Assembly (NCBI RefSeq): GCF_018882125.1
Contig: NZ_JACVOZ010000004.1
Location: 124,001-188,000 of the forward strand
Length of the DNA: 64,000 nucleotides
Origin: Polynucleobacter sp. AP-Melu-500A-A1
GTDB lineage: Bacteria > Pseudomonadota > Gammaproteobacteria > Burkholderiales > Burkholderiaceae
Reading direction: 5' to 3'
In this document: piece after piece, positions 42,557-50,576 of the stretch
How the letters are laid out: every line of letters begins with the position of its first letter
Numbering within the stretch: the stretch's first letter is position 1
The notes under the pieces: generated by a model
Seen by the model: the letters and a program-made list of their open reading frames with translations, nothing else
Databases searched by the model: none
What the model was told of the DNA's origin: nothing
Translations under genes and position numbers: made by a program

Positions 42557-44245
42557 ATGAATGATATAAAACAAGTCACGGTCGGCTCCTATCTTGGGCA
42601 GCGATTGGTTGAAGCTGGTCTACGAGATTTCTTCACCGTGCCAGGTGACTTTACTTTGGTTTTATTAGATCAATTATTGGCCACACCCGGTCTACGTATG
42701 ATAAGTTGTTGCAATGAGCTCAATGCTGGATATGCTGCAGATGGCTATGCTCGCACCTCGGGCTTTTCAGCGGCGGTTGTTACCTACACTGTTGGTGGCC
42801 TCAGTTTAATTAATGCTGTTGCAGGGGCTTATGGCGACGATTTATCTTTATTAGCGGTATCAGGCGGCCCTAATTCAAATGATGCCCACGATCACCACAG
42901 AATTCATCATACGATCGGTGAATTAGATCTCTATCAAGCTGAGCGATGCTATGCCCCTGTAGTAGCAGCAGTTTTTAATATTCGCCATTTAGAAGATGCA
43001 GCAAGAATGATTGATGAAGCAATTGTTACTTGCTTGACTAAGAAAAAACCTGTTTATCTGGAGATTGCTTGCAATCTTACGGGCTTAAATATTCCAGCGC
43101 CTACTTCAATGCTATTTCCGATTCCGGCTTCCAAAAGTAATCCGGCCGCATTAGCAGCTGCAGTAGAAGCAGCTGCAAAGTGCATCAATAATGCTGTTAA
43201 GCCAGCATTGGTAGTTGGCGTGAAGGTTCGCCCAGCTCAAGCAGGTGATGCGGTTCTAGCCTTGGTGAATGCGGTAGGTGCTGCTGTAGCCACAACCCCT
43301 GATGCTAAAGGTATCTTTTCAGAGGATCATCCCAACTTTATTGGGACATACTGGTCTGAGGTAAGCAGCCCTGACTGCTCAGAAATCATTGAGTCAAGTG
43401 ACTGCCAAGTATTGCTTGGAGTACAGCAAACTGATTACACAACGACTGGATGGACTGCGCTCTATAAGATGGATAGCGCAATCAATATAGGCATTGATCA
43501 AGTGAGCATGCCTGAGGGTGTATTTTCTCAGGTGTATATGGCAGATTTTTTAAATGCCTTGGCAACTAAGGTGTCTAAAAAAGATGCCTCAATGATTGAG
43601 TGGCAACGTTATAAAGAACCTATTGCCCCAGAGATGATTGCCGCACCCACTGACGTATTAAACCTACGAGAGTTGAGAAGGCAAATACAAGGAATAATTA
43701 ATCCAGAGACGAGTTTAATTCTAGAGACGGGTGATTCTTGGTTTAATGGACAAGCAATGCATTTACCAAAAGGGGCAAGCTACCATGTGCAAATGCAGTA
43801 TGGCTCCATTGGTTGGTCTACTGGGGCAACTCTAGGAGTTGCCTTAGCTAGCAAACTAGATACAAGAGTGATTAGTTTGATAGGGGATGGTTCCTTTCAA
43901 ATGACGGCACAAGAGCTATCAACCATGATTCGCTATCAAGTCAATCCTATTATTTTTCTGATGAATAACGGTGGATATACCATCGAGGTGGAATTGCACG
44001 ATGGACCTTATAACAAGATTAAAAATTGGGACTATGCGGGCCTAATGAATATGTTTAATGCTGGTGAGGGTAAAGGTCTGGGGATTAAGGTAAAAACAGC
44101 AGGCGATCTATCTGCTGCTATTAGTCAAGCAATTACACACAAAGCAGGGCCTGTTTTAATTGAGTGCCCACTTTCTCGTGATGATTGCTCTAAAGAATTG
44201 GCAGAGTGGGGTAGTCATGTCGCAAAAGCAAACGCAAGAGTTTAA
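42557..44245 (+). CDS. pdc: Pyruvate decarboxylase (ThDP-dependent)
   Basis: The 562-residue enzyme decarboxylates pyruvate to acetaldehyde without oxidation. It follows Zymomonas PDC throughout. Asp31 (VPGDFTL), Glu54 (CCNELN), and His117/His118 (RIHHTIG) match Asp27, Glu50 and His113/114; Thr and Trp of ETGDSWFN and Tyr of DYTTTGW are present; the ThDP site is GDGSFQMTAQE to NNGGYTIE, ending with the catalytic glutamate. The HDGPYNKIKNWDYAGL block is nearly identical. Indolepyruvate decarboxylases share the fold, but the tail and the DYTTTGW block favour PDC. It is flanked by two paralogous small proteins. PDC is uncommon in bacteria and I infer acquisition by transfer. Confidence 0.85.
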   Translation: MNDIKQVTVGSYLGQRLVEAGLRDFFTVPGDFTLVLLDQLLATPGLRMISCCNELNAGYAADGYARTSGFSAAVVTYTVGGLSLINAVAGAYGDDLSLLAVSGGPNSNDAHDHHRIHHTIGELDLYQAERCYAPVVAAVFNIRHLEDAARMIDEAIVTCLTKKKPVYLEIACNLTGLNIPAPTSMLFPIPASKSNPAALAAAVEAAAKCINNAVKPALVVGVKVRPAQAGDAVLALVNAVGAAVATTPDAKGIFSEDHPNFIGTYWSEVSSPDCSEIIESSDCQVLLGVQQTDYTTTGWTALYKMDSAINIGIDQVSMPEGVFSQVYMADFLNALATKVSKKDASMIEWQRYKEPIAPEMIAAPTDVLNLRELRRQIQGIINPETSLILETGDSWFNGQAMHLPKGASYHVQMQYGSIGWSTGATLGVALASKLDTRVISLIGDGSFQMTAQELSTMIRYQVNPIIFLMNNGGYTIEVELHDGPYNKIKNWDYAGLMNMFNAGEGKGLGIKVKTAGDLSAAISQAITHKAGPVLIECPLSRDDCSKELAEWGSHVAKANARV

Positions 44246-44268
44246 TTTTTCTCATTGAAAGGGTAAGT

Positions 44269-44655
44269 ATGTCTGAAACAACAAAACAAGCACCTAATGT
44301 AATCGGCACATGGGTAGGCCAGACAAATGATGCCGTTATTGGAGGTGGCAGTCACTATCCAAACGGCGAGCCAGGTGAAGTTCGTTTCCTTGGCATAACA
44401 GTCACCTATAAATTTGACAAACAGTCTAATCGTGCATTTGCTGGTGTATTCACTATTGCTGGGCATACAGTTCAGATCGTTGGATCTTTTAGTAGTGATT
44501 TAGTCAGCGGCACGATGGCCGATAAAGATGGTACTTATACCTTTAAGATGGCTGGTCCAAATGAAATGTCAGTCTGTTTTGCATCCACAACTACCGATCG
44601 TTACGATAAATCAGCAGGGCCAGTAGCAGATTGTCACGGAATTACTAGGCAATAA
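44269..44655 (+). CDS. Small protein of unknown function, paralogue of the protein at 42031, no signal peptide
   Basis: The 128-residue protein has the same core as the protein at 42031: APNVIGTWVGQTNDAVIGGG, a central VGSFSSDLVSG strand pair and the ending GPVADCHGITR. The signal peptide is missing; it begins MSETTKQAPN, so this copy should remain in the cytoplasm. GAAAGGG precedes the start by eight bases. It begins 23 bases after the pyruvate decarboxylase stop and is probably co-transcribed. A role linked to that enzyme (for example binding acetaldehyde or protecting it) is speculation. Confidence 0.65.
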   Translation: MSETTKQAPNVIGTWVGQTNDAVIGGGSHYPNGEPGEVRFLGITVTYKFDKQSNRAFAGVFTIAGHTVQIVGSFSSDLVSGTMADKDGTYTFKMAGPNEMSVCFASTTTDRYDKSAGPVADCHGITRQ

Positions 44656-44716
44656 GAAAACAACCTTAACTTTTATACAATAGTTTTTGGCACAAGCTAT
44701 TGATAAGGATATAAAA

Positions 44717-45457
44717 ATGAATAAACAACTAGTAGCAATGATTGCTACAAGCTTTATCACTTCATCAGTAATGGCTCAATCAGCGTTTGAGGGTGCTTAT
44801 GGTCAAGTGGGGACTGGCTATGAGAGTAATTCTTACTCTAACTTAAATAGTTCAGGATCAAATACAACTCAAAAAACTCCAGATGCATGGTCGACGGGTA
44901 ATCAGAGCTCAAGTGGTACGCCACTCATCATTGGGTTGGGCTACTACTTGTCTGCATCACCAAATTGGCTATTAGGCCTAGGTGCTGATTATTCTGCACT
45001 TAGTCAACAAACATCTACCTTTAGTTCATACAGTCCTACCGGTGGTGTTAACAACGTTCCTGCCACAATTAATGGATATCAATTACAGACTTCTAACCGA
45101 TTTAATATTTTTGTTACACCAGGATATGTCATTGATAAAGATAAGCTGGTTTATTTAAAGGCAGGATATAGCTCAGTTTCCATGAAAGAAACCTATCCAA
45201 ATACCATCACTAAATCTACTGGCACAGATCCGCTTACTGCATGGAGTAAAAATCCTAGTGCAACTGTTAGTGGTTATGTTCTTGGTCTCGGTTATAAGCA
45301 AATGATTGCCAATGGTTTTTATGGTTTTGCTGAGGCAAACTACATGAGTTATGGTAAGCCTAGTTTTTCAGCTACTAACGGACTTAGTTACACCGTGAGC
45401 AATAGCCCTAGTCTAAACACCTATCAAGCGCTCCTTGGTATAGGATACAAGTTCTAA
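44717..45457 (+). CDS. Outer-membrane beta-barrel protein
   Basis: The 246-residue protein has a signal peptide (MNKQLVAMIATSFITSSVMA, then QSAFEG), and the mature part alternates polar and hydrophobic residues with many glycines and aromatics (GAYGQVGTGYES, YVLGLGYKQM). It ends GYKF, the terminal phenylalanine typical of outer-membrane barrels. It resembles small eight-stranded OmpA/OmpW-like porins of unknown function. ATG 44717 is chosen with AAGGAT upstream; the open frame reaches 44687. It follows the small paralogue gene and may be independently transcribed. Confidence 0.75.
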   Translation: MNKQLVAMIATSFITSSVMAQSAFEGAYGQVGTGYESNSYSNLNSSGSNTTQKTPDAWSTGNQSSSGTPLIIGLGYYLSASPNWLLGLGADYSALSQQTSTFSSYSPTGGVNNVPATINGYQLQTSNRFNIFVTPGYVIDKDKLVYLKAGYSSVSMKETYPNTITKSTGTDPLTAWSKNPSATVSGYVLGLGYKQMIANGFYGFAEANYMSYGKPSFSATNGLSYTVSNSPSLNTYQALLGIGYKF

Positions 45458-45585
45458 TATGTTTTACGATTAATTGCCTAAGGGCATTATTCAGAGAAAA
45501 ATTCTATTTAGTATTAGGACTAAATTGATATCAGGTCGCTATACTGATAGCAATCATTTCAATTAAAAAGCTTCAATTCAAAGTC

Positions 45586-46365
45586 ATGCCTACAATTCTA
45601 AGTACCCTCCTATTAGTATTAGTAATCTTTCTGGTGAGTACTTTAGTTCTATTTTTTATAGTTCAAAAATATTTATCCTTTTTTAAATTTGAAAATAATG
45701 GTTACCCAGCAATTTTTTCATTCGCAATTGGCACGACTTTTGGATTGACCTTAGCTTTTATTTGCGTCTCTACATGGCAAAATTACAATCACATCGATTC
45801 TGTAGTTTCAAAAGAGGCTACAACGCTTACTACTATTTACAGAACATTGGATGCTTTCAAGCCAGAATTTAGAGATCCCAGTGCTAAGCTTCTGACTGGA
45901 TATGCAAAAAAAGTCATTACGCAAGAGTGGCCGTTGATGTCAAAAAGCCAATTTGATCACGATGCTTACAATGATTTCCATCAGTTTCAGATTCGCTTAC
46001 TTCACCATATCCCACTGAATAATGCCGAGATGGCTGCGCAGCAGGAGGAGCTCAGATTAATATCGGAATATTACGCACTGCGCTTAGAGCGTATTACCAG
46101 CGCAAAGTCAGCCTTAGATCACTCCATGATGTTGACTTTAGGGCTCGGCGCCCTCATCTTTATTTTTTATCAATGTCTTCATGCCATGCCAGGAAAGCGT
46201 CAGCATCTAGTAATGATTTCTTTACTCTCCATATCTATTGGATTAATTTTCTTTTTAATTCTTAGTTACAACACTCCATTTTCGGGTCCCAATGCCATTT
46301 CTCCAGAGGCATTAAGTAAGGCACTTGAGTTATGGCAGATTGATTCAGCTGTGCCGCTGCGCTAA
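45586..46365 (+). CDS. DUF4239 (bestrophin-like domain) membrane protein
   Basis: The 259-residue protein has two N-terminal helices (about 5-30 and 43-65), a central soluble segment and two C-terminal helices (about 180-200 and 207-227). The soluble part contains the motifs SVVSKEATTLTTIYR and LRLERITSAKSALDH, typical of the DUF4239 / bestrophin-like family. Bacterial members are suggested to be ion-channel-like but are not characterised. It stands between the outer-membrane protein and malate:quinone oxidoreductase. An AT-rich leader of about 125 bases precedes it. Confidence 0.72.
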   Translation: MPTILSTLLLVLVIFLVSTLVLFFIVQKYLSFFKFENNGYPAIFSFAIGTTFGLTLAFICVSTWQNYNHIDSVVSKEATTLTTIYRTLDAFKPEFRDPSAKLLTGYAKKVITQEWPLMSKSQFDHDAYNDFHQFQIRLLHHIPLNNAEMAAQQEELRLISEYYALRLERITSAKSALDHSMMLTLGLGALIFIFYQCLHAMPGKRQHLVMISLLSISIGLIFFLILSYNTPFSGPNAISPEALSKALELWQIDSAVPLR

Positions 46366-46396
46366 GCTTTACTAAAACTTTAGTAAGGGACTTTAA

Positions 46397-47899
46397 TTGA
46401 GTAATCAGCAAGACATCACTGAAGTGGATTGCGCATTGGTTGGCGCAGGAATTATGAGCACTACTTTAGGCGTCTTCTTGAAGGAGCTTGCTCCAGATCT
46501 CACAATTGAGTTAATAGAAACACTAGAGCATGAAGCACTAGAAAGTTCAAACAGCTGGAATAATGCTGGTACTGGTCACGCAGCAAACTGTGAACTGAAT
46601 TACACCCCCTTGCAGCCGGATGGGAGTGTCGATATCTCTAAGGCTCTAGAGGTAAATACCGAGTTTGATCTTTCAAGACAATTTTGGTCCTATCTTATCC
46701 AAAAAGGTGCAATTAAAGATCCCAGTACTTTTATTCATCCAGTGCCCCATATGAGCTTTGTGCAGGGTGATGAACATGTCAGTTTTCTAAAAAAACGCCA
46801 TGCTGCAATGAGTGCACACCATTGTTTTCGAGGGATGGAGTATTCGGAGGATCCTGCTCAAATTGCACAGTGGACACCGCTGGTAATGCGGGGCAGAAAT
46901 CCTAAGGAAAAGATCGCAGCTACTCGAATTATTAGTGGCGCTGATATGAGCTATAGCTCATTAACATCGAAATTATTGATGTACTTAAAAACGCTTAGTG
47001 GGTTTAAAGTTTCTTTTTTGGAGAAGGTGACTCATTTAAATCGCAACCCCGATGGTCGATGGTATCTCACTATTAGAAACCAAGGTACCGGAAATACGCG
47101 GCTTATTAAAGCGAAATTTGTATTCTTAGGTGCCGGTGGGGCAGCATTAACCTTGTTGCAGAAGTCAGAAATTCCGGAGGCAGTTGGTTATGCTGGTTTT
47201 CCAGTGGGGGGAATCTGGTTACGATGTGATGATCAGGCGATTGTCAGCCAGCACGAAGCTAAAGTCTATGGCATGGCATCCGTAGGATCTCCCCCAATGT
47301 CTGTTCCCCATCTGGATACACGAATTATTGATGGAAAGCGATCCCTTCTTTTTGGGCCCTATGCTGGTTTTTCTACCAAGTTTCTTAAGCAAGGTTCCTA
47401 TCTCGATTTATTCAAATCGATTCGCTTGGGAAATATCATTCCACTTGTGGCTGTTGGACTCAGCAATTTTTCTCTAGTGACGTATTTAGTAAAACAAGTA
47501 CTCCAAAGCAAAAATGCACGCTTTGATAGCCTAAGAGATTTTTATCCTCATGTTGATTCAAAGAATTGGTATGAAGAAACCGCAGGTCAACGGGTGCAAA
47601 TTATCAAAAAAGACCCGAAGAAGATAGGAATACTGGAGTTTGGTACAGAAATTGTAGAGTCTGCAGATTCTTCTATGGTTGCCTTACTTGGCGCATCGCC
47701 TGGAGCTTCTACTGCGGTTTACATCATGATCAATGTGATTGAGAAGATGGGGCCAACAGGCTTGCTCCCAGATAATTGGAAGCAAAAAATGCAGACTATC
47801 ATTCAGTCGTATGGAGATTCCTTGACTACTAATGAAGCTCTGTGCAATAAAGTGAGGGCTGAAACAGCAGCAGTTTTGGGTCTGCATAATATTGAATAG
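46397..47899 (+). CDS. mqo: Malate:quinone oxidoreductase
   Basis: The 500-residue FAD enzyme oxidises malate to oxaloacetate and passes the electrons to quinone at the inner membrane. VGAGIMSTTLGVFLKELAPD at the N-terminus, SSNSWNNAGTGHAANCELNY, MAFxxG-like SVPHLDTR and FGPYAGFSTKFLK are diagnostic Mqo blocks. The start is TTG 46397, with AAGGGA eight bases upstream; no in-frame ATG is available. It substitutes for or complements malate dehydrogenase in the TCA cycle. It lies alone, 32 bases after the DUF4239 gene, with a possible independent promoter. Confidence 0.95.
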   Translation: MSNQQDITEVDCALVGAGIMSTTLGVFLKELAPDLTIELIETLEHEALESSNSWNNAGTGHAANCELNYTPLQPDGSVDISKALEVNTEFDLSRQFWSYLIQKGAIKDPSTFIHPVPHMSFVQGDEHVSFLKKRHAAMSAHHCFRGMEYSEDPAQIAQWTPLVMRGRNPKEKIAATRIISGADMSYSSLTSKLLMYLKTLSGFKVSFLEKVTHLNRNPDGRWYLTIRNQGTGNTRLIKAKFVFLGAGGAALTLLQKSEIPEAVGYAGFPVGGIWLRCDDQAIVSQHEAKVYGMASVGSPPMSVPHLDTRIIDGKRSLLFGPYAGFSTKFLKQGSYLDLFKSIRLGNIIPLVAVGLSNFSLVTYLVKQVLQSKNARFDSLRDFYPHVDSKNWYEETAGQRVQIIKKDPKKIGILEFGTEIVESADSSMVALLGASPGASTAVYIMINVIEKMGPTGLLPDNWKQKMQTIIQSYGDSLTTNEALCNKVRAETAAVLGLHNIE

Positions 47900-47992
47900 T
47901 GCACATTGCAAGTGATTGAGGGTGAGTCTCATATTCTTGCCAGTGAAATAAGATACGCTTAGGTTAGGTTTTTAAATTGAAGAAGGTAGTTA

Positions 47993-48673
47993 ATGAACTT
48001 ATTTCGTATTCTGGTATTGCTATCGGTAATTCTTAGTGGTGTAGTTAATTCAAAAACAAGCGAAGAACTAAGTTCAAGCGAGTATTCTCGGGTTGAGCTT
48101 GAGGCCTATGCAATTCTACAAACGTTAAATGCAAATCTTCTTGGAAGTAAAAGCGCTACACGGACACTTCAAGCTTGGTGTGAAGATCACCAAATGGCAG
48201 ATAACCCAAAAATTATTGCAATACGGGATACAGGTCTCAGTAAAGAAGTTAGCCCAGAAATACGTAAGATGTTACAAGCAACGGCTAGCGATTCCATCGC
48301 ATACCGCCGGGTTAAGCTCTATTGTGGAAAGCATGTTTTATCCGAAGCAGATAACTGGTATTTACCTGCACGTTTAACACCTGAAATGAACGCTTTATTG
48401 ACTGATACTGATACTCCTTTTGGGGTAGCTGTTCGTGATTTAAATTTTCACCGCCAGACTGAAAAAGTGGACTTACTCTGGCAGCCATTACCAAAAAATT
48501 GGGAGCAACAGGGACGCATGTTGACCTATCAACAGAGCAATATAACCATTCCAGATTCGGTTTTACAGCATCAAGCAATTTTATTTACCGATCAAAATGT
48601 GCCATTTAGTTATGTCATAGAAACTTACACAAAAGAGATATTCGCATTTCCAGTGACTGACTTTAGAAAATAG
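47993..48673 (+). CDS. Secreted protein with possible chorismate-lyase-like fold
   Basis: The 226-residue protein has a signal peptide (about residues 1-20, LSVILSGVVNS). Its mature part contains the pattern RRVKLYCGKHVLSEADNWYL, ARLTPEMN, PFGVAVRDLNFHR and VLQHQAILFTDQNVPFSYVI. This order resembles UbiC (chorismate pyruvate-lyase) and the related UTRA ligand fold, where the RxVxLxxxGxxxxxA motif starts the beta sheet. UbiC is cytoplasmic, so an exported relative is unusual. I did not find the catalytic residues with certainty. It has no operon partners; the cytochrome at 48717 follows 43 bases later. Confidence 0.55.
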   Translation: MNLFRILVLLSVILSGVVNSKTSEELSSSEYSRVELEAYAILQTLNANLLGSKSATRTLQAWCEDHQMADNPKIIAIRDTGLSKEVSPEIRKMLQATASDSIAYRRVKLYCGKHVLSEADNWYLPARLTPEMNALLTDTDTPFGVAVRDLNFHRQTEKVDLLWQPLPKNWEQQGRMLTYQQSNITIPDSVLQHQAILFTDQNVPFSYVIETYTKEIFAFPVTDFRK

Positions 48674-48716
48674 TGCTGCTTGATATATCAACCTTCCTCC
48701 CATGCCATAATTCCTA

Positions 48717-49235
48717 ATGATTAAATATTCCACCTTAAACAAACTCTTTTTGATGATTGCAATCTTTTTTGGATTGCAATGTAACGTATATGCATCGCAG
48801 GATGCCGTGGCCAATGGGGAATACATTGTTAGGATTACAGGCTGCAATGATTGTCATACGCCTGGATATGCAGAGAAGGGTGGAAATGTTCCAACTAGTC
48901 AATGGCTCACTGGTAATGCAATTGGCTTTAAGGGTCCCTGGGGAGTTTCTTATCCTGCGAACTTACGCTTATTAATGCAGAATTTAACTGAGGATCAATG
49001 GGTTAATTTTGCTAAAAATTTAAAGGCTAGGCCTCCTATGCCTTGGTTTACGCTACACATGATGTCTGAGCCCCATTTACGTGATATCCATCAATTTGTA
49101 AGGTCCCTTGGACCTGCAGGCGTGCTGCCACCCAATTTTGTTCCGCCTGGAGCTGTAATCAAAACGAAATATATTGATTTTGTACCTACCTCAGCTAATC
49201 ACTGGAGCGGTTTTTCTCATATAACGCCTAAGTAG
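48717..49235 (+). CDS. Monohaem c-type cytochrome, periplasmic
   Basis: The 172-residue protein has a signal peptide (about 1-26, ending VYAS) and one haem motif, GCNDCHTPG, with cysteines 43 and 46 and histidine 47. A methionine later in the chain, for example in PPMPWFTLHMM, may be the sixth ligand. The rest, ending in the VLPPNFVPPGAVI proline stretch, resembles small periplasmic cytochromes annotated as c-type without known partners. The gene starts 43 bases after the secreted protein and precedes two lipoprotein genes. A role in electron transfer is clear; donor and acceptor are not. Confidence 0.8.
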   Translation: MIKYSTLNKLFLMIAIFFGLQCNVYASQDAVANGEYIVRITGCNDCHTPGYAEKGGNVPTSQWLTGNAIGFKGPWGVSYPANLRLLMQNLTEDQWVNFAKNLKARPPMPWFTLHMMSEPHLRDIHQFVRSLGPAGVLPPNFVPPGAVIKTKYIDFVPTSANHWSGFSHITPK

Positions 49236-49375
49236 ATAGCTGATAGGTCGTAGGTAATGGGGCGACTCCTATACAGCCCTATGGTTGATGGGTCAGTGGG
49301 ATTGATTTTTACGAAAGTCCCAAGCTATACTTTAATTTCATCAATATTTACCATATTTAATACACTGGAGAAAAA

Positions 49376-49915
49376 ATGTATTTATCAAAGCGCATCACAC
49401 TAGCAGCTTCACTTTGCTTAATGGGATTGTTAACTGCTTGTGTTACACAGCAAAGCTATAACTCACTTGATCAAGCCTATTCTCAATTGCAGCAAGCCTA
49501 CCAAGGTGATGAAGTTGAGATTCGCCAACTTCAAGGTGAACTCAAAATCACTATTAAAGACAAAATTCTATTTCCTGAAGGTGGCTTCAAATTAGATTCC
49601 AAAGCAGATCAAGTGTTGAAAAAAATGGCCCCAACACTTTCTGGCTTCAAAAATACTAAAGTGGTTGTGCGCGGCTATACCGATGATGTTGGTATTGGTC
49701 CTCAATTACGCAATCAAGGAATTACTACTAACCTCGATTTGTCATCCAAAAGAGCTGACAACGTAGTAGATTATTTAATTCGCCAAGGTGTTGATAAGAA
49801 TTTGATTTCTGCTCAAGGCATGGGGGATACCAATCCAGTAGCCTCTAATGCAACGCCTGATGGCAGAGCGCAAAATCGTCGTATTGAGGTAGCTCTTATT
49901 GGCCCTGGTAATTAA
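49376..49915 (+). CDS. OmpA-family lipoprotein
   Basis: The 179-residue protein has a lipoprotein signal with lipobox LTAC (Cys22), then a coiled-coil-like segment (28-60) and an OmpA C-terminal peptidoglycan-binding domain at about 68-175. Characteristic elements are GYTDDVG, SSKRADNVVDYLI and DGRAQNRRIEVAL. It should anchor the outer membrane to peptidoglycan. A clear GGAGAA ribosome site precedes ATG 49376. The 27-base gap to the next lipoprotein suggests an operon of two. Confidence 0.92.
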   Translation: MYLSKRITLAASLCLMGLLTACVTQQSYNSLDQAYSQLQQAYQGDEVEIRQLQGELKITIKDKILFPEGGFKLDSKADQVLKKMAPTLSGFKNTKVVVRGYTDDVGIGPQLRNQGITTNLDLSSKRADNVVDYLIRQGVDKNLISAQGMGDTNPVASNATPDGRAQNRRIEVALIGPGN

Positions 49916-49941
49916 TCTGTAATTCTTTGATTGGATAAAAA

Positions 49942-50340
49942 ATGACTCATTTTTTCAAATTAACTGTCGTAGCAATTTTTGCATTCATCTTGGCTGCTTG
50001 TGCTGGGACTCCTGATGTAAAGACTTCATCAGCTGACTTCATTAAGGTAAACAATGGAATTTTGACCAGCAGCTATGGCAAGACTGTTTATACCTTTGAT
50101 AAGGATCAGGCTGGTTCAGGCAAATCGGAATGTGTAATGACCTGTGCTGATAACTGGCCACCGGTATATGTAGAGCCAGCAATTAAGCTATCCGGTGATT
50201 TTTCTATCGTTAATCGCAATGATGGTCAAAAGCAGCTTGCCTATAAAGGAAAGCCACTTTACTTTTTTGCTAAAGATATGAACCCAGGGGATAAGACTGG
50301 TGATAACGTGAATAACGTTTGGCACGTAGTAGCGCCATAA
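49942..50340 (+). CDS. Lipoprotein_15 (COG4315) family lipoprotein
   Basis: The 132-residue protein has lipobox LAAC with Cys20 and two copies of the 'secreted repeat' unit: ILTSSYGKTVYTFDKD at about 34-49 and QKQLAYKGKPLYFFAKD later. The pattern CxxxCADNWPPV and the ending NNVWHVV are typical of PF03640. Members are putative periplasmic lipoproteins without established function. It is downstream of the OmpA lipoprotein and upstream of a strong terminator, so it ends that transcription unit. Confidence 0.88.
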   Translation: MTHFFKLTVVAIFAFILAACAGTPDVKTSSADFIKVNNGILTSSYGKTVYTFDKDQAGSGKSECVMTCADNWPPVYVEPAIKLSGDFSIVNRNDGQKQLAYKGKPLYFFAKDMNPGDKTGDNVNNVWHVVAP

Positions 50341-50378
50341 ATGTATTAAGGGATTAGTGTCCTTACGGGCATACCTAC

Positions 50379-50413
50379 AAAAGCCGCTCACGTGAATAAC
50401 GTCAGCGGCTTTT
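50379..50413 (+). terminator. Rho-independent terminator after the lipoprotein pair
   Basis: AAAAGCCGCT (50379-50388) pairs with AGCGGCTTTT (50404-50413) in a ten-base stem, followed by TTCTTTTGT. The loop contains a further small ACGT...ACGT pairing. It lies about 40 bases after the Lipoprotein_15 stop. Confidence 0.88.
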
Positions 50414-50576
50414 CTTTTGTCAAAAGGTTGCTGGTGTCTTACAAGTAAGCGTATACCCTAGGATCTGATGTCAATAGATTATTATTGACTATGAAATATT
50501 GAAGTAATTCATGTAAATTAAAAATTTGCCATCATCCCATCCAAGCATTTGTAATATCTAACCTATAGAAATATTT

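Noticed and set aside
42557-44245. Annotation as indolepyruvate decarboxylase
   Set aside because: The HH pair, DYTTTGW and HDGPYNKIKNWDYAGL blocks match Zymomonas pyruvate decarboxylase more closely.
44678-44702. CAATAG...CTATTG repeat before the outer-membrane protein gene
   Set aside because: Six-base arms with a 13-base loop in AT-rich DNA; too weak to annotate.
48312-48847. Two consecutive reverse-strand frames of 88 codons around 48312-48578 and 48581-48847
   Set aside because: They overlap the secreted protein and cytochrome genes, which have signal peptides and motifs; the reverse products show neither.
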